Source: Superficieibacter electus (GTDB lineage: Bacteria; Pseudomonadota; Gammaproteobacteria; Enterobacterales; Enterobacteriaceae). From it: DNA of 64,000 bases. How positions within the stretch are numbered: position 1 is the first letter of the stretch; every line of letters begins with the position of its first letter. The DNA lies in NCBI RefSeq assembly GCF_002915575.1, contig NZ_PQGD01000008.1, positions 124,001 to 188,000 of the forward strand, given 5' to 3'. A program made the translations under genes and the position numbers. Under the pieces are notes generated by a model that saw nothing but the letters and a program-made list of their open reading frames with translations, did not search any database and was not told the DNA's origin. Shown piece by piece: positions 18,105-30,338 of this stretch.

Positions 18105-20960
18105 TTACAGCGCGCTAATCACCGCCTGCTGTTCAATCAGTTTTGCTTTCGCTTCAGCATACCCTTCCAGCTTCTCACGCTCTTTGGCGATCACCGCTTC
18201 CGGGGCGCGCGCCACAAAGCCTTCGTTAGAGAGTTTGCTTTCGATACGGCCGATTTCACCTTCCACCTTCGCCACTTCTTTCGCCAGACGAGCCAGCTCG
18301 GCATCTTTATCGATAAGCCCGGCCATCGGGATCAGCAGCTCTGCGCCGTCGATAATTTTGGTCACGGATACCGGACCTTTATCATCGGCTGGCAGCAGGG
18401 TAATGCTCTCCAGGCGCGCCAGATTCAGCAGGAAGCTGCGGTTGTCGTTTACGCGACGAGCAGCGTCAGCGCTCGCACCGCGCAGCAGCAGTTCGAGCGG
18501 TTTGCCCGGCGCGATATTCATTTCCGCGCGGATGTTACGCACGGCAACGATCGCCTGCTTCAGCCATTCGGTGTCAGACGCTGCTGCTTCATCTACCTGA
18601 GACGCATCGTACTGCGGGAACGGCTGTAGCATAATGGTGTCAGCCGTAATACCTTTCAGCACTTTCACGCGCTGCCAGATGGTTTCGGTGATGAACGGGA
18701 TGATCGGGTGCGCCAGGCGCAGCAGACCTTCCAGCACGGTGACCAGCGTATTGCGGGTGCCGCGTAGTTCTGACTCAGAACCGCCGTTCATTACTGGCTT
18801 GGTCAGCTCCAGATACCAGTCGCAGAACTGGTTCCAGGTAAACTCATACAGAATGCCGGCGGCGATGTCGAAGCGGAAGTTGTCCAGCGCGTCGCGGTAG
18901 GCTTTGATGGTCTGATTAAACTCGGCCAGAATCCAGCGGTCTGCCAGCGACAGCGTCATCTCGCCGCCGTTAAAGCCGCAATCCTGGTCTTCGGTATTCA
19001 TCAGCACAAAGCGGCTGGCGTTCCACAGCTTGTTACAGAAGTTACGGTAACCTTCCAGACGCTTCATATCCCAGTTGATGTCGCGACCCGTTGAAGCCAG
19101 GGCTGCCAGGGTGAAGCGCAGGGCGTCGGTGCCGTGCGGCTCGATGCCGTCCGGGAACTGTTTCTCGGTGCGCTTGCGGATTTTTTCTGCCAGCTGCGGC
19201 TGCATCATATTGCCGGTACGTTTCTCCAGCAGATCTGCCAGTGAAATGCCGTCAACCATATCCAGCGGGTCAATCACGTTGCCTTTGGACTTGGACATCT
19301 TCTGGCCTTCGTCATCGCGGATAAGTCCCGTCATGTAGACGGTATGGAACGGCACCTGCGGCTTGCCGTTTTCATCTTTGATGAAGTGCATGGTCATCAT
19401 GATCATGCGGGCGATCCAGAAGAAGATGATGTCGAAGCCGGAAACCATCACGCTGGTCGGGTGGAACTGACGCAGGGCGTCGGTGTTTTCCGGCCAGCCC
19501 AGCGTTGAGAAGGTCCACAGCGCGGAGGAGAACCAGGTATCGAGAACGTCTTCATCCTGACGCAGGGCAACGTCCGCGCCGAGGTTATTTTCCTGACGCA
19601 CTTCGTCCTCGGTACGGCCAACGTAGACGTTGCCGTCGTTGTCATACCATGCCGGGATGCGGTGACCCCACCACAGCTGGCGGGAGATACACCAGTCCTG
19701 AATATCGCGCATCCAGGAGAAGTACATGTTTTCGTACTGCTTCGGCACGAACTGGATGTCGCCGTTTTCCACCGCTTCCACGGCAGGCTTCGCCAGCACG
19801 TCGGCACGCACGTACCACTGGTCGGTCAGCATCGGTTCAATCACCACGCCGCCACGGTCGCCGTAAGGTACGGTCAGGTCGTGCGGTTTGATCTCTTCCA
19901 GCAGGCCCAGGGCATCAACGGCGGCGACCACCGCTTTACGCGCGGCGAAGCGCTCCAGCTTCTGAAACTCTGCCGGAATGTCGCTGGCATAAACCTCAGA
20001 CTCCTCGCCTTTGGTATCGAACACCTGGGCGCTTTCGCGGATATCGCCGTCAAAGGTCAGAATGTTGATCATCGGAAGCTGATGACGTTTGCCGACTTCA
20101 TAGTCGTTAAAGTCGTGCGCCGGAGTGATCTTCACGCAGCCGGTGCCTTTTTCCATATCAGCGTGTTCATCGCCCACGATAGGAATGCGGCGGTCAACCA
20201 GCGGCAGAATGACGAATTTACCGATCAAATCTTTGTAACGCGGATCTTCCGGGTTAACCGCCACGCCGGTATCGCCGAGCAGGGTTTCCGGGCGGGTGGT
20301 CGCGACCACCAGATAATCTTTCCCGTCGGCGGTTTTTGCGCCGTCTGCCAGCGGATAGCGGATATGCCACATTGAGCCTTTCGACTCACGGTTTTCCACT
20401 TCCAGGTCAGAGATGGCGGTGCGCAGTTTCGGGTCCCAGTTCACCAGGCGCTTGCCACGGTAAATCAGGTCTTCTTTGTACAGGCGAACAAAGACTTCTT
20501 TCACGGCATTGGAAAGGCCTTCGTCCATGGTAAAGCGCTCGCGCTCCCAGTCAACAGAGTTGCCCAGGCGGCGCATCTGGCGGGTAATGGTGCCGCCGGA
20601 TTCCGCTTTCCACTGCCAGATTTTGTCGATGAACGCATCGCGACCGTAGTCGTGGCGGGTTTTACCTTCTTCAGCGGCAATCTTACGCTCAACCACCATC
20701 TGGGTGGCGATACCGGCGTGGTCAGTACCCGCCTGCCACAGGGTGTTTTTACCCTGCATGCGCTGGTAGCGAATCATGGTATCCATGATGGTTTGCTGGA
20801 AAGCATGACCCATATGCAAGCTACCGGTGACGTTCGGCGGCGGGATCATGATGCAGAAGCTTTCCTGGCTTTCATCACCGTTGGGTTTGAAATAGCCCTG
20901 CTTTTCCCACTGCTCGTAAAGCGGCTGTTCGATATCTTGCGGGTTGTATGTCTTTTCCAT
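18105..20960 (-). CDS. valS: Valyl-tRNA synthetase
   Basis: A 951-residue class I aminoacyl-tRNA synthetase, full length for the enterobacterial enzyme. The HIGH-type motif is [12 protein letters not shown] near residues 39-50, and the KMSKS motif appears as [10 protein letters not shown] near 553. The long CP1 editing domain lies between them. The C-terminal coiled-coil arm is [22 protein letters not shown] near 885. It charges tRNA-Val and edits mis-charged threonine. The stop codon overlaps the holC region tightly: the valS start at 20960 shares its base with the holC stop. Confidence 0.97.
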   Translation of the reverse strand: MEKTYNPQDIEQPLYEQWEKQGYFKPNGDESQESFCIMIPPPNVTGSLHMGHAFQQTIMDTMIRYQRMQGKNTLWQAGTDHAGIATQMVVERKIAAEEGKTRHDYGRDAFIDKIWQWKAESGGTITRQMRRLGNSVDWERERFTMDEGLSNAVKEVFVRLYKEDLIYRGKRLVNWDPKLRTAISDLEVENRESKGSMWHIRYPLADGAKTADGKDYLVVATTRPETLLGDTGVAVNPEDPRYKDLIGKFVILPLVDRRIPIVGDEHADMEKGTGCVKITPAHDFNDYEVGKRHQLPMINILTFDGDIRESAQVFDTKGEESEVYASDIPAEFQKLERFAARKAVVAAVDALGLLEEIKPHDLTVPYGDRGGVVIEPMLTDQWYVRADVLAKPAVEAVENGDIQFVPKQYENMYFSWMRDIQDWCISRQLWWGHRIPAWYDNDGNVYVGRTEDEVRQENNLGADVALRQDEDVLDTWFSSALWTFSTLGWPENTDALRQFHPTSVMVSGFDIIFFWIARMIMMTMHFIKDENGKPQVPFHTVYMTGLIRDDEGQKMSKSKGNVIDPLDMVDGISLADLLEKRTGNMMQPQLAEKIRKRTEKQFPDGIEPHGTDALRFTLAALASTGRDINWDMKRLEGYRNFCNKLWNASRFVLMNTEDQDCGFNGGEMTLSLADRWILAEFNQTIKAYRDALDNFRFDIAAGILYEFTWNQFCDWYLELTKPVMNGGSESELRGTRNTLVTVLEGLLRLAHPIIPFITETIWQRVKVLKGITADTIMLQPFPQYDASQVDEAAASDTEWLKQAIVAVRNIRAEMNIAPGKPLELLLRGASADAARRVNDNRSFLLNLARLESITLLPADDKGPVSVTKIIDGAELLIPMAGLIDKDAELARLAKEVAKVEGEIGRIESKLSNEGFVARAPEAVIAKEREKLEGYAEAKAKLIEQQAVISAL

Positions 20961-21403
20961 TATTTCCAGGCTGCCGTATTCAGGTTAAAACCAGCTACGC
21001 GGTAGGCTTTATAGCGCTCGCGGGCCAGTTGTTTCAAAGAATCTTCATAAGGAACGAAGTCTACCACTTCTGTGAAAGCGGTGGCAAAATCTGCGAAGGT
21101 TGTCCGCAGGCTGATGAGGATATCGCGCGGGCTGCTGTTGCGCTTTTGCGGCCAGGCAATCTCGACCGGCGCACCGCCTCTGGGACCTTCGCCTGCCAGA
21201 TTGTGCGGTACAAAACTGTCCGCCGGGCGCGCCCACAGCGCTTCATCCAGGCGGATGGCCTGCTGCTCGTCTTCACAGGCGATGAGCACGCGCTTGCCGT
21301 TGCGCCAACGTTCTGCGGCAATCTCACACACCAGTTGTTCCACGGCGCTCAGGCCGTCGGCGGCGGTGTCGTTGTCCAGAAGGTAGAACGTTGCGTTTTT
21401 CAT
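20960..21403 (-). CDS. holC: DNA polymerase III chi subunit
   Basis: A 147-residue chi subunit ([17 protein letters not shown] start, FNLNTAAWK end). It joins the clamp loader to single-strand binding protein through psi and SSB tails. Conserved stretches are [16 protein letters not shown] near residue 46 and [15 protein letters not shown] near 94. It lies directly upstream of valS with a one-base overlap, the standard enterobacterial arrangement. Confidence 0.95.
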   Translation of the reverse strand: MKNATFYLLDNDTAADGLSAVEQLVCEIAAERWRNGKRVLIACEDEQQAIRLDEALWARPADSFVPHNLAGEGPRGGAPVEIAWPQKRNSSPRDILISLRTTFADFATAFTEVVDFVPYEDSLKQLARERYKAYRVAGFNLNTAAWK

Positions 21404-21424
21404 ATTGGGCTTCTTGTGATGACG

Positions 21425-21580
21425 TTACCGGTGAAGGCCGGATGGCCCGGCCTGGGTTTGGTGCTTTTAATGCCGGGTGGCGCTGCGTTTACCCGGCCAG
21501 GGATGATTCCCTCTCCTCCGGTGGTTAAGACGTTATCCGCCTTTCTCCCTCTCCCTGAGGGAGAGGGCCGGGGTGAGGGG
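21425..21580. repeat. REP-type sequences between holC and pepA
   Basis: The gap holds GGCCGGATGGCCCGGCC, then GCCGGGTGGCGCTGCG followed by TTTACCCGGCC. The palindrome CCCTCTCCCTGAGGGAGAG then leads into GGCCGGGGTGAGGGGG. The last palindrome is the same type that forms the tandem array at 56726-57265. No gene is visible here. Confidence 0.7.
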
Positions 21581-21584
21581 GAAC

Positions 21585-23099
<1,515 letters not shown>

Positions 23100-23358
23100 C
23101 TACGCTCCTGAATCTTAAAGACAACAGCGGAAGCTGCGGATAGAATTGCAAGCTTTCGTAACTATGTCCGCTGTTGCGGTGACTTCGTGATAATCTTACT
23201 GTGACGGTTTAAACACCTCAGAGCGTTTCTGAAGCGACCATCTGCTAAGTAAAACTATCTTAGCGATGTTTTCAACGACTCAAGAGCATAAATGACGTTT
23301 AAGCCATGAAACAAGCGATTTTCCAGCAAAAAGACGGGTTTTTACAGGCGTATTTAAA

Positions 23359-24459
23359 GTGATAATCATAAGATATCTGGTGCGGGAGACGCTCAAAAGC
23401 CAGTTAGCGATCCTTTTCATCCTGCTTCTGATCTTCTTCTGTCAGAAACTGGTACGAATTCTGGGCGCAGCGGTTGACGGCGAAATCCCGACAAACCTCG
23501 TGCTCTCGCTGCTGGGACTGGGCGTGCCTGAGATGGCGCAGCTTATCCTGCCGCTTAGCCTGTTCCTCGGGCTGCTGATGACGCTGGGCAAACTGTATAC
23601 CGAAAGTGAAATTACGGTGATGCACGCCTGCGGCCTGAGCAAGGCCGTGCTGGTGAAGGCGGCGTTTATTCTGGCGCTGTTCACCGGCATCGTGGCGGCG
23701 GTTAACGTGATGTGGGCAGGGCCGTGGTCCTCCCGACATCAGGATGAAGTGCTGGCCGACGCTAAAGCCAACCCCGGCATGGCGGCGCTGGCACAGGGCC
23801 AGTTCCAGCAGGCCACCGACGGCAACTCGGTGCTGTTTATTGAGAGCGTTAGCGGCAGCAGCTTCCACGATGTATTCCTCGCCCAGTTGCGGCCTAAAGG
23901 CAACGCGCGCCCCTCGGTCGTCGTTGCTGACTCCGGTCAAATGGCCCAGCATAAAGACGGCTCCCAGAGCGTGACCTTAAACAAAGGTACCCGCTTCGAA
24001 GGCACCGCGATGCTGCGCGATTTCCGTATTACCGATTTTCAGAACTACCAGGCGATTATCGGCCATCAGGCCGTGGCGCTCGATCCTGATGATACCGATC
24101 AGATGAACATGCGTACCCTGTGGAACACCGATACCGACCGTGCGCGCGCCGAACTGCACTGGCGTTTCACCCTGGTGGCGACGGTGTTTATCATGGCGCT
24201 GATGGTCGTGCCGCTGAGCGTGGTTAACCCGCGTCAGGGGCGCGTGCTGTCGATGCTGCCGGCGATGCTGCTGTACCTGATTTTCTTCCTGTTGCAGACC
24301 TCGCTGAAATCCAACGGCAGTAAAGGCAAGCTGGACCCGATGATCTGGATGTGGGCGGTGAACTTGCTTTACTTCGGTCTCGCTGTCGGCCTGAACCTGT
24401 GGGACACGGTGCCTGTGCGCCGTCTGCGTGCCGGTTTTACGCGTAAAGGAGCGGTATAA
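23359..24459 (+). CDS. lptF: LPS export ABC transporter permease LptF
   Basis: A 366-residue inner-membrane permease of the LptB2FG complex that extracts lipopolysaccharide and passes it to LptC. The start is a GTG at 23359 (MIIIRYLVRETLKSQ), the same N-terminus as in E. coli. Six transmembrane segments flank a large periplasmic beta-jellyroll domain. ESEITVMHACGLSKAVLVKA near residue 76 is the coupling-helix region. It overlaps lptG by one base (TAATG), so translation is probably coupled. It is essential in most enterics. Confidence 0.96.
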   Translation: MIIIRYLVRETLKSQLAILFILLLIFFCQKLVRILGAAVDGEIPTNLVLSLLGLGVPEMAQLILPLSLFLGLLMTLGKLYTESEITVMHACGLSKAVLVKAAFILALFTGIVAAVNVMWAGPWSSRHQDEVLADAKANPGMAALAQGQFQQATDGNSVLFIESVSGSSFHDVFLAQLRPKGNARPSVVVADSGQMAQHKDGSQSVTLNKGTRFEGTAMLRDFRITDFQNYQAIIGHQAVALDPDDTDQMNMRTLWNTDTDRARAELHWRFTLVATVFIMALMVVPLSVVNPRQGRVLSMLPAMLLYLIFFLLQTSLKSNGSKGKLDPMIWMWAVNLLYFGLAVGLNLWDTVPVRRLRAGFTRKGAV

Positions 24460-25541
24460 TGCAGGCATTTGGCGTACTTGACCGCTATATCGGCAAGACC
24501 ATTTTCAACACCATCATGATGACGCTGTTCATGCTGGTGTCGCTCTCCGGCATCATCAAATTTGTCGACCAGCTTAAAAAAGCCGGGCAGGGGAGCTACG
24601 ATGCGCTGGGCGCGGGGATGTTCACCATCCTCAGCGTGCCGAAAGATATTCAGATTTTCTTCCCGATGGCCGCGCTGCTTGGCGCGCTGCTGGGGCTGGG
24701 GATGCTGGCACAGCGCAGTGAGCTGGTGGTGATGCAGGCCTCCGGCTTTACCCGTATTCAGGTCGCGCTGTCGGTAATGAAAACCGCTATTCCGCTGGTC
24801 CTGCTGACCATGGCGGTCGGCGAGTGGGTCGCGCCGCAAGGCGAGCAGATGGCGCGTAACTACCGCGCGCAGGCGATGTACGGCGGCTCGCTGCTGTCAA
24901 CGCAGCAGGGGCTGTGGGCCAAAGACGGCAACGACTTTGTCTATATCGAGCGCATTAAAGGCGACGATGAACTGGGCGGCGTCAGTATTTATGCCTTTAA
25001 CGACCAGCGTCGGTTGCAGTCGGTGCGCTACGCCGCCTCGGCGAAATTCGATAAAGATCGCGGCCAGTGGAATTTGTCGCAGGTGGACGAATCCAACCTG
25101 AAAGACCCGAAACAGATCACCGGCACCCAGACCGTGACCAGCACCTGGAAAACCAATCTCACCCCGGACAAACTGGGGGTGGTGGCGCTGGAGCCGGATG
25201 CACTGTCCATTAGCGGGCTTTACAGCTACAGCCACTATTTGCAGTCCAGCGGCCAGGATGCCGGGCGCTATGAACTCAAAATGTGGAGTAAAATCTTCCA
25301 GCCGCTGTCGGTGGCGGTGATGATGCTGATGGCGCTGTCGTTTATCTTCGGGCCGTTGCGCAGCGTGCCGATGGGCGTGCGGGTTGTCACCGGTATCAGC
25401 TTTGGCTTTATCTTCTACGTGCTGGACCAGATATTCGGTCCGCTGACCCTGGTGTATAACATTCCGCCGATCCTCGGCGCACTGCTGCCCAGCGCGCTGT
25501 TCTTCCTCATCAGCCTGCTGTTGATGATGAAACGGGCCTGA
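24459..25541 (+). CDS. lptG: LPS export ABC transporter permease LptG
   Basis: A 360-residue partner permease of LptF, with the same layout of six transmembrane helices and a periplasmic jellyroll. QRSELVVMQASGFTRIQVALS near residue 86 is the coupling region. The start at 24459 overlaps the lptF stop. A strong hairpin just after the stop ends the operon. Confidence 0.96.
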   Translation: MQAFGVLDRYIGKTIFNTIMMTLFMLVSLSGIIKFVDQLKKAGQGSYDALGAGMFTILSVPKDIQIFFPMAALLGALLGLGMLAQRSELVVMQASGFTRIQVALSVMKTAIPLVLLTMAVGEWVAPQGEQMARNYRAQAMYGGSLLSTQQGLWAKDGNDFVYIERIKGDDELGGVSIYAFNDQRRLQSVRYAASAKFDKDRGQWNLSQVDESNLKDPKQITGTQTVTSTWKTNLTPDKLGVVALEPDALSISGLYSYSHYLQSSGQDAGRYELKMWSKIFQPLSVAVMMLMALSFIFGPLRSVPMGVRVVTGISFGFIFYVLDQIFGPLTLVYNIPPILGALLPSALFFLISLLLMMKRA

Positions 25542-25549
25542 CACCTCTC

Positions 25550-25580
25550 CCTTCACCCGCTTGCGGGTGAAGGGATTTTC
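25550..25580 (+). terminator. Terminator after lptG
   Basis: CCCTTCACCCGC (25550-25561) pairs perfectly with GCGGGTGAAGGG (25564-25575) over 12 bp around TT, followed by ATTTT. This is a typical Rho-independent signal ending lptFG. Confidence 0.85.
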
Positions 25581-25648
25581 CGCTTTTCTCGGTTTATCCC
25601 GCCACGCGAACTATGCTTTCCCTGTGTTCCACTTATTTCAGGGAAATT

Positions 25649-27289
25649 ATGTCCAGATTCTTTTTCAATGACCGCAAACAACTGGTCAACGACGCCATCG
25701 AAGGGATTGTCCTTTCCGCCCCGCATGCCAACCTGGTTCGTCTCGACATTGACCCGGCAATCCGCGTTGTCGCCCGCGCCGACTGGGATAAAAGCCGCGT
25801 CGCAGTGATCTCCGGCGGCGGCTCCGGTCATGAGCCGGCCCACGCCGGGTTTGTCGGCAAAGGGATGCTCACTGCCGCCGTCTGCGGCGATCTCTTCGCC
25901 TCACCCAGCGTTGACGCGGTGCTGAACGCCATCGTTGCCGTTACCGGCGATCGCGGTTGTCTGCTGATCGTCAAAAACTACCCCGGCGATCGCCTTAACT
26001 TCGGCCTCGCCGCCGAGAAAGCCAACCGCCACGGCCTGAAGGTTGAGATGGTGATCGTCGCCGACGACATCGCGCTGCCGGACAACAAGCAGCCGCGCGG
26101 CATCGCTGGCACGGCGCTGGTGCATAAAATCGCCGGTTACGCCGCTGAACAGGGCAAAAGCCTGAACGAAGTCCGCGACATTGCGCAGGAGGCCTGCGAC
26201 AACCTGTACAGCCTCGGCGTGGCGATGCAGACCTGCAACCTGCCGGGCAGTGATGACGAGGAAGGCCGAATTCCGGCGGGCCAGGCCGAACTCGGCCTCG
26301 GCATCCACGGCGAACCGGGGGCTTCAACCCTCGACACCCACAACAGCCGGGCCATCATCGACGCGCTGGTCGCCCCGCTGCGGGAACAGGCGGGCGAAGG
26401 GCGCTTTGCGGTGCTCATTAACAACCTCGGCGGCGTCTCGGCGCTGGAGATGGCGCTGCTCACTAAAGAGCTGGCGCACTCGGCGTTAAAAGCGCAGATC
26501 GCATATTTCATCGGCCCCGCGCCGTTGGTCAGCTCGCTGGACATGAAAGGCTTCTCGCTTTCGCTGCTGCGCCTTAACGAACATTTCGAACAGGCGTTAA
26601 ACGCCAGCGTTGAGACCATTGGCTGGCAAAAGCCAGTGGCCTTCTCGCCGCTGAAAACCGTGCCGCACGCCAAAATACACGACAGCGTGGATGCTGAGCC
26701 GTCCAACAACCCGCAGGTAAAACAGATTGTCGCCACTGCCACCCGGACGCTGATCGACCTTGAGAACCGCCTCAACGCGCTGGATGCTAAAGTCGGCGAC
26801 GGCGACACCGGTTCGACCTTTGCCGAAGGCGCGCGCGACATCGCGCACCTGCTGGAGCAGGGCAAACTGCCGCTTAACCACACCGCGCAGCTTCTGCAAC
26901 TGACCGGCGATCGGCTGGCCACCGTGATGGGCGGCTCCAGCGGCGTGCTGATGTCGATTTTCTTTACCGCCGCCGGACAGGCAGTTCAGGACGGCAACGC
27001 GCTGCCGGACGCGCTGATCGCGGGCCTGAAGCAGATGAAACACTACGGCGGGGCGGATTTGGGTGACAGAACGCTGATCGACGCCCTGCAACCGGCGCTG
27101 GACGCGCTGCGCGAAGGCGATATTCACGCAGCGGCAAAAGCCGCGCAGCAGGGCGCTGATAACACCGCGACAATGCAGAAGGCAGGCGCGGGACGCTCGT
27201 CCTACGTCAACAGCCAGAACCTCGACGGCGTCACCGACCCCGGCGCAGTCGCGGTTGCTGAAGTGTTTGCCGCACTGGCGAAAGGCTAA
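25649..27289 (+). CDS. ATP-dependent dihydroxyacetone kinase (DhaK-DhaL fusion)
   Basis: A 546-residue protein joining a DhaK domain (residues about 1-330) to a DhaL ATP-binding domain (about 360-546). This is the single-chain ATP-using form known from Citrobacter freundii, not the PTS-dependent E. coli three-protein form. ISGGGSGHEPAHAGFVGKGM near residue 53 binds substrate, and LGIHGEPGAS near 217 carries the His that covalently binds dihydroxyacetone. DhaL motifs are DAKVGDGDTGSTFAEGARD near 383 and GGSSGVLMSIFFTAAGQA near 430. The start at 25649 follows CAGGGAAATT. It stands alone, without dha regulon neighbours, so its substrate could be another ketose or triose. Confidence 0.92.
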   Translation: MSRFFFNDRKQLVNDAIEGIVLSAPHANLVRLDIDPAIRVVARADWDKSRVAVISGGGSGHEPAHAGFVGKGMLTAAVCGDLFASPSVDAVLNAIVAVTGDRGCLLIVKNYPGDRLNFGLAAEKANRHGLKVEMVIVADDIALPDNKQPRGIAGTALVHKIAGYAAEQGKSLNEVRDIAQEACDNLYSLGVAMQTCNLPGSDDEEGRIPAGQAELGLGIHGEPGASTLDTHNSRAIIDALVAPLREQAGEGRFAVLINNLGGVSALEMALLTKELAHSALKAQIAYFIGPAPLVSSLDMKGFSLSLLRLNEHFEQALNASVETIGWQKPVAFSPLKTVPHAKIHDSVDAEPSNNPQVKQIVATATRTLIDLENRLNALDAKVGDGDTGSTFAEGARDIAHLLEQGKLPLNHTAQLLQLTGDRLATVMGGSSGVLMSIFFTAAGQAVQDGNALPDALIAGLKQMKHYGGADLGDRTLIDALQPALDALREGDIHAAAKAAQQGADNTATMQKAGAGRSSYVNSQNLDGVTDPGAVAVAEVFAALAKG

Positions 27290-27316
27290 AAAAAGGCCGG
27301 GGTATTTACCCCGGCC
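27289..27316. terminator. Bidirectional terminator between dihydroxyacetone kinase gene and ahr
   Basis: GGCCGGGGTA (27295-27304) pairs with TACCCCGGCC (27307-27316) around TT. An A-run precedes it, giving a T-run on the minus strand, so it can stop ahr transcripts as well as help end the kinase gene. Confidence 0.75.
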
Positions 27317-27329
27317 AGTTAATCTCATC

Positions 27330-27441
27330 CGTTTGTAGGCCGGCGCAAGCGCAGCGCCGCCCGGCATTGACGTCACGATAGCGACCGTTCGTTCGCCACA
27401 CCGATCGTAGGCCGGTGCAAGCGCAGCGCCGCCCGGCACTC
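27330..27441. repeat. Pair of REP elements before ahr
   Basis: Two near-identical elements, GTAGGCCGGCGCAAGCGCAG and GTAGGCCGGTGCAAGCGCAG, each continue into CGCCGCCCGGCA, about 73 bp apart. They are palindromic enterobacterial REP sequences in a convergent intergenic region. Confidence 0.75.
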
Positions 27442-27462
27442 ACCACGCCGGAGTCATTGCCG

Positions 27463-28482
27463 TTAAAAATCCGCTTTCAACACCACGCGGTAACGGGCTT
27501 TCCCCTCGCGCACGTGCTTCAATGCTTCGTTAATCTGCGACATCGGGAACTCTTCCGTCGTTGGCGCGACCTTCGCCCGTCCGGCAAACTTCATCAGCTT
27601 ACGCAGCTCATACGGCGTCCCCGTGGCCGAACCCGAGATACTGCGATCCCCGCCAATCAGCGTAAACGCCGGAACCGGCAACGGCTTCAGCACCGCGCCC
27701 ACCGTGTGGAAATTTCCGCCGTACGCCAGCGCTTCAAAATACGGCTGCCAGTCCAGATCGACATTCACGGTATTAATAATCAGATCGAACTGACCCGCCA
27801 GCGCCTTCAATGCCTCTGGATCGCGGCTGTTGACCACCTTATCCGCGCCCATCTTCAGCACTTCCTGCTCCTTCGCCGGATTCGAGCTGAACGCCGTCAC
27901 CTCGCAGCCCATCGCATGCAGAAGCTTGACGGCGATATGCCCCAGCCCACCAATACCAATCACCCCCACACGGCTGGTGGCGGTCACATGGTGCATCAGC
28001 AGCGGCTTAAACACGGTAATGCCGCCGCACAGCAGCGGACCTGCCGACTCAATATCAATACTTTCCGGCAGCGGAATAACCCACTGCCAGTCCGCGCGCA
28101 GCTTATCGGCAAAACCGCCCCGGTTTAAAATGGTCGGCACCGCGCCTTCCAGACAGTTAATCTGGTTGCCGCTGATACAGGCATCACAGTGCCCGCAGCT
28201 ACGCGCCGTCCAGCCAATTCCCACGCGCTGACCCACTTTCAGGCCCTTATCCTGCGCATCGCTGCCGAGCGCGACCACGCGACCAATCACCTCATGGCCA
28301 GCCACCAGCGGATACTGTGACATGCCCCATTCGTTATCGATCATCGACAAATCCGAGTGGCAGATCCCGCAGTAATCCACCTGTACCTCGACGTCCTGCG
28401 CCTTCAGTTCGCCCGCATCGTACTCGTACAGTTCCAGATCGCTACCGGCTTCTTTTGCGGCATAACTTTTAATTGTGGACAT
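27463..28482 (-). CDS. ahr: NADPH-dependent zinc aldehyde reductase
   Basis: A 339-residue medium-chain zinc alcohol dehydrogenase nearly identical in pattern to E. coli Ahr (YjgB). The catalytic zinc ligands are in [10 protein letters not shown] and [12 protein letters not shown]. The structural zinc Cys cluster is [18 protein letters not shown] near residues 91-108. The Rossmann motif is [16 protein letters not shown] near 172. It reduces a broad range of aldehydes to alcohols. In E. coli it is also the last gene before leuX; here two extra genes lie between. Confidence 0.95.
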   Translation of the reverse strand: MSTIKSYAAKEAGSDLELYEYDAGELKAQDVEVQVDYCGICHSDLSMIDNEWGMSQYPLVAGHEVIGRVVALGSDAQDKGLKVGQRVGIGWTARSCGHCDACISGNQINCLEGAVPTILNRGGFADKLRADWQWVIPLPESIDIESAGPLLCGGITVFKPLLMHHVTATSRVGVIGIGGLGHIAVKLLHAMGCEVTAFSSNPAKEQEVLKMGADKVVNSRDPEALKALAGQFDLIINTVNVDLDWQPYFEALAYGGNFHTVGAVLKPLPVPAFTLIGGDRSISGSATGTPYELRKLMKFAGRAKVAPTTEEFPMSQINEALKHVREGKARYRVVLKADF

Positions 28483-28565
28483 GGTTTACCCTCGTGTGGT
28501 GTGGAATGGGAAGTGTAGAGCATGGGAAAGCAGGGCGCTTGGCTGAAGAGGGCATGGGGGGAGTA

Positions 28566-29144
28566 TCAGATTTTACGCAACAACGCGTTTAGCCAGATTT
28601 CATTTCGATCCGGGCGCTTATCCGCCGTCTGCCAGGTTGAGGTAATGCGTACCGTTTTAAGCGGCGCAACCAGCCGTTCCAGCGCCGCTTCATTCAGATC
28701 GGTAAAATGACGCCCCTCCTGAACCCGCTCGCCATCGCCATATTTAAACGACACATACCAGACGCCGCCCGGCTTCAGCGCCCGCGCCAGCCGCTGCATC
28801 CCATCCGGCAACTCCGCCTGACTGACGTGAAGCAGCGACGCGCAGCACCAGATCCCATCATAACGCGCCACCGCGTCCAGTTGATCAAAATGCATCTCCT
28901 GCACGGCCAGCCCGCTGTGCTCCGTCGCCAGCGCGACCATCTGCGCAGACGCATCAAATGCCTCCACGCGATAGCCCATTCCGGCAAAGGCTTTACTGTC
29001 CCGCCCGGAACCGCACCCGGCATCCAGCACCGTCGCGCCATCAGGCAGCGCCGCGACAAACGGCTGATACAGCGCAGACATATCCACCGAGACGGTAGAG
29101 GTAAAAAAACGTCCGGCATGTTGCCGGTAATAATTAAGCGTCAT
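28566..29144 (-). CDS. Class I SAM-dependent methyltransferase paired with HNH gene
   Basis: A 192-residue methyltransferase. SAM-binding motif I is VLDAGCGSGRDSKAFAGMG near residues 40-58, the acidic loop is VEAFDASAQMV near 60, and a motif IV-like YDGIWCCASLLHV is near 97. No DNA-methylase NPPY or PCQ motif is seen, so a small molecule or protein target is as likely as DNA. The start at 29144 shares one base with the stop of the upstream HNH gene (TGATG), showing translational coupling. E. coli K-12 has neither gene at this place between ahr and leuX. Confidence 0.8.
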   Translation of the reverse strand: MTLNYYRQHAGRFFTSTVSVDMSALYQPFVAALPDGATVLDAGCGSGRDSKAFAGMGYRVEAFDASAQMVALATEHSGLAVQEMHFDQLDAVARYDGIWCCASLLHVSQAELPDGMQRLARALKPGGVWYVSFKYGDGERVQEGRHFTDLNEAALERLVAPLKTVRITSTWQTADKRPDRNEIWLNALLRKI

Positions 29145-30157
29145 CAGAACAGATCCGGCCCGACGGCAACAGGCTCCCACTCGTGAAACAGACGAAGACG
29201 GGCAGTGTTCCAGTTTTGGGCTAAAAAGTCATCCCGCGCCTGCGTCGTCCTGCCGGTCTGGCGGATTAGCGTCTCGCGCAGCGGCAGATGGCTGGAAATA
29301 AAATACTCATTGCGATCCCGCAGACGTTTCAGCAACCGCTGCGAAGGCAGATGCGCGAACTTGCCGCGCTCGCCGCGATTGCAGCTTTTACAGGCCAGCA
29401 CCAGATTCCACACGCCGTTGATATTGGGAACATCCTCCCTCGCGCTCCACGGGATAAAGTGATCGACATCCGCCAGATCCACATCGCCGCTATCCAGCAT
29501 AATCGGCGCGTTGCAGTAAAAACAGCGACCTTTCTGGTAGCCATTAAGGCTGTGCCGACAACTGGTAATCGCCTTCCGGCGCGTATTGATAGTGCTGAAC
29601 AGCATCTGCGCCTGCGGATCATATTCAATGGCGACCAGATTGCGCGACACGTTCATCGCCCACGCCTGCTCAACCAGCTTCCAGCGCGCATCGGTTTCAT
29701 GGATCAGATTCTGATACTGCAACCGCTCGCCCAGACGATAGAAGTTGTCCGTCAGGCGGATGCCCTTATGCGTTTTGCGCTCGTCGATAAAAAAACGTTT
29801 GTCGATCTCGCCCTGATTCACATTATGGAAGGCGTTGATCACGTTATTAAAACCGAGGCGCACGGTGATAGCCGTCAGCGCATCACGGTCGATCTCTGCG
29901 ACGTTATACTGCGCACATGCCGCTAAAAACTGGCTTTTCTGCGAGGTGATCTGCTTCGGTGCCTCTTTCAGATGGCGACACAGATGCTCACTATACGGCA
30001 CCGCCAGATCCTCCAGCCGGATCAGATCGCTACCGTCGCGCCGCACGTCATACAGCGCATGCGCCAGCGCAAATTTATACGACGCCACGTTTTTGCCAAA
30101 CAGAATAATCCCGCGCCAGTAGTTCTCCAGCGTCGGCTCAACCCGATAAAAATGCAT
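29144..30157 (-). CDS. HNH endonuclease domain protein
   Basis: A 337-residue protein, started at the ATG at 30157 behind AGGGCAGAGC; an in-frame ATG at 30196 is less likely. The C-terminal half carries an HNH nuclease: KGRCFYCNAPIM near residue 222, then VDHFIPWS with the conserved His, then NLVLACKSCNRGERGKF. The four Cys would hold a structural zinc. The N-terminal 200 residues are helix-rich and unrecognised (FYRVEPTLENYWRGIILFG start). It forms a two-gene unit with the methyltransferase, 230 bp from leuX. A defence or DNA-modification role is a guess from the domain pairing. Confidence 0.8.
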   Translation of the reverse strand: MHFYRVEPTLENYWRGIILFGKNVASYKFALAHALYDVRRDGSDLIRLEDLAVPYSEHLCRHLKEAPKQITSQKSQFLAACAQYNVAEIDRDALTAITVRLGFNNVINAFHNVNQGEIDKRFFIDERKTHKGIRLTDNFYRLGERLQYQNLIHETDARWKLVEQAWAMNVSRNLVAIEYDPQAQMLFSTINTRRKAITSCRHSLNGYQKGRCFYCNAPIMLDSGDVDLADVDHFIPWSAREDVPNINGVWNLVLACKSCNRGERGKFAHLPSQRLLKRLRDRNEYFISSHLPLRETLIRQTGRTTQARDDFLAQNWNTARLRLFHEWEPVAVGPDLF

Positions 30158-30338
30158 GCTCTGCCCTGATGTGAATGAATGGGTTACATGAACCACTAAC
30201 AGGATCAGATAATAAACACCGACAAATGTAAACGACTCAGGTCACGTTGCAGAATTTTACGAGGAGGGTTCCAGAATTGTGCCGGAGAGCAAAGTGTTGA
30301 TTTTTTCGGCGTTTAGTTGGGAAGGGGTAGGGGAGTGC

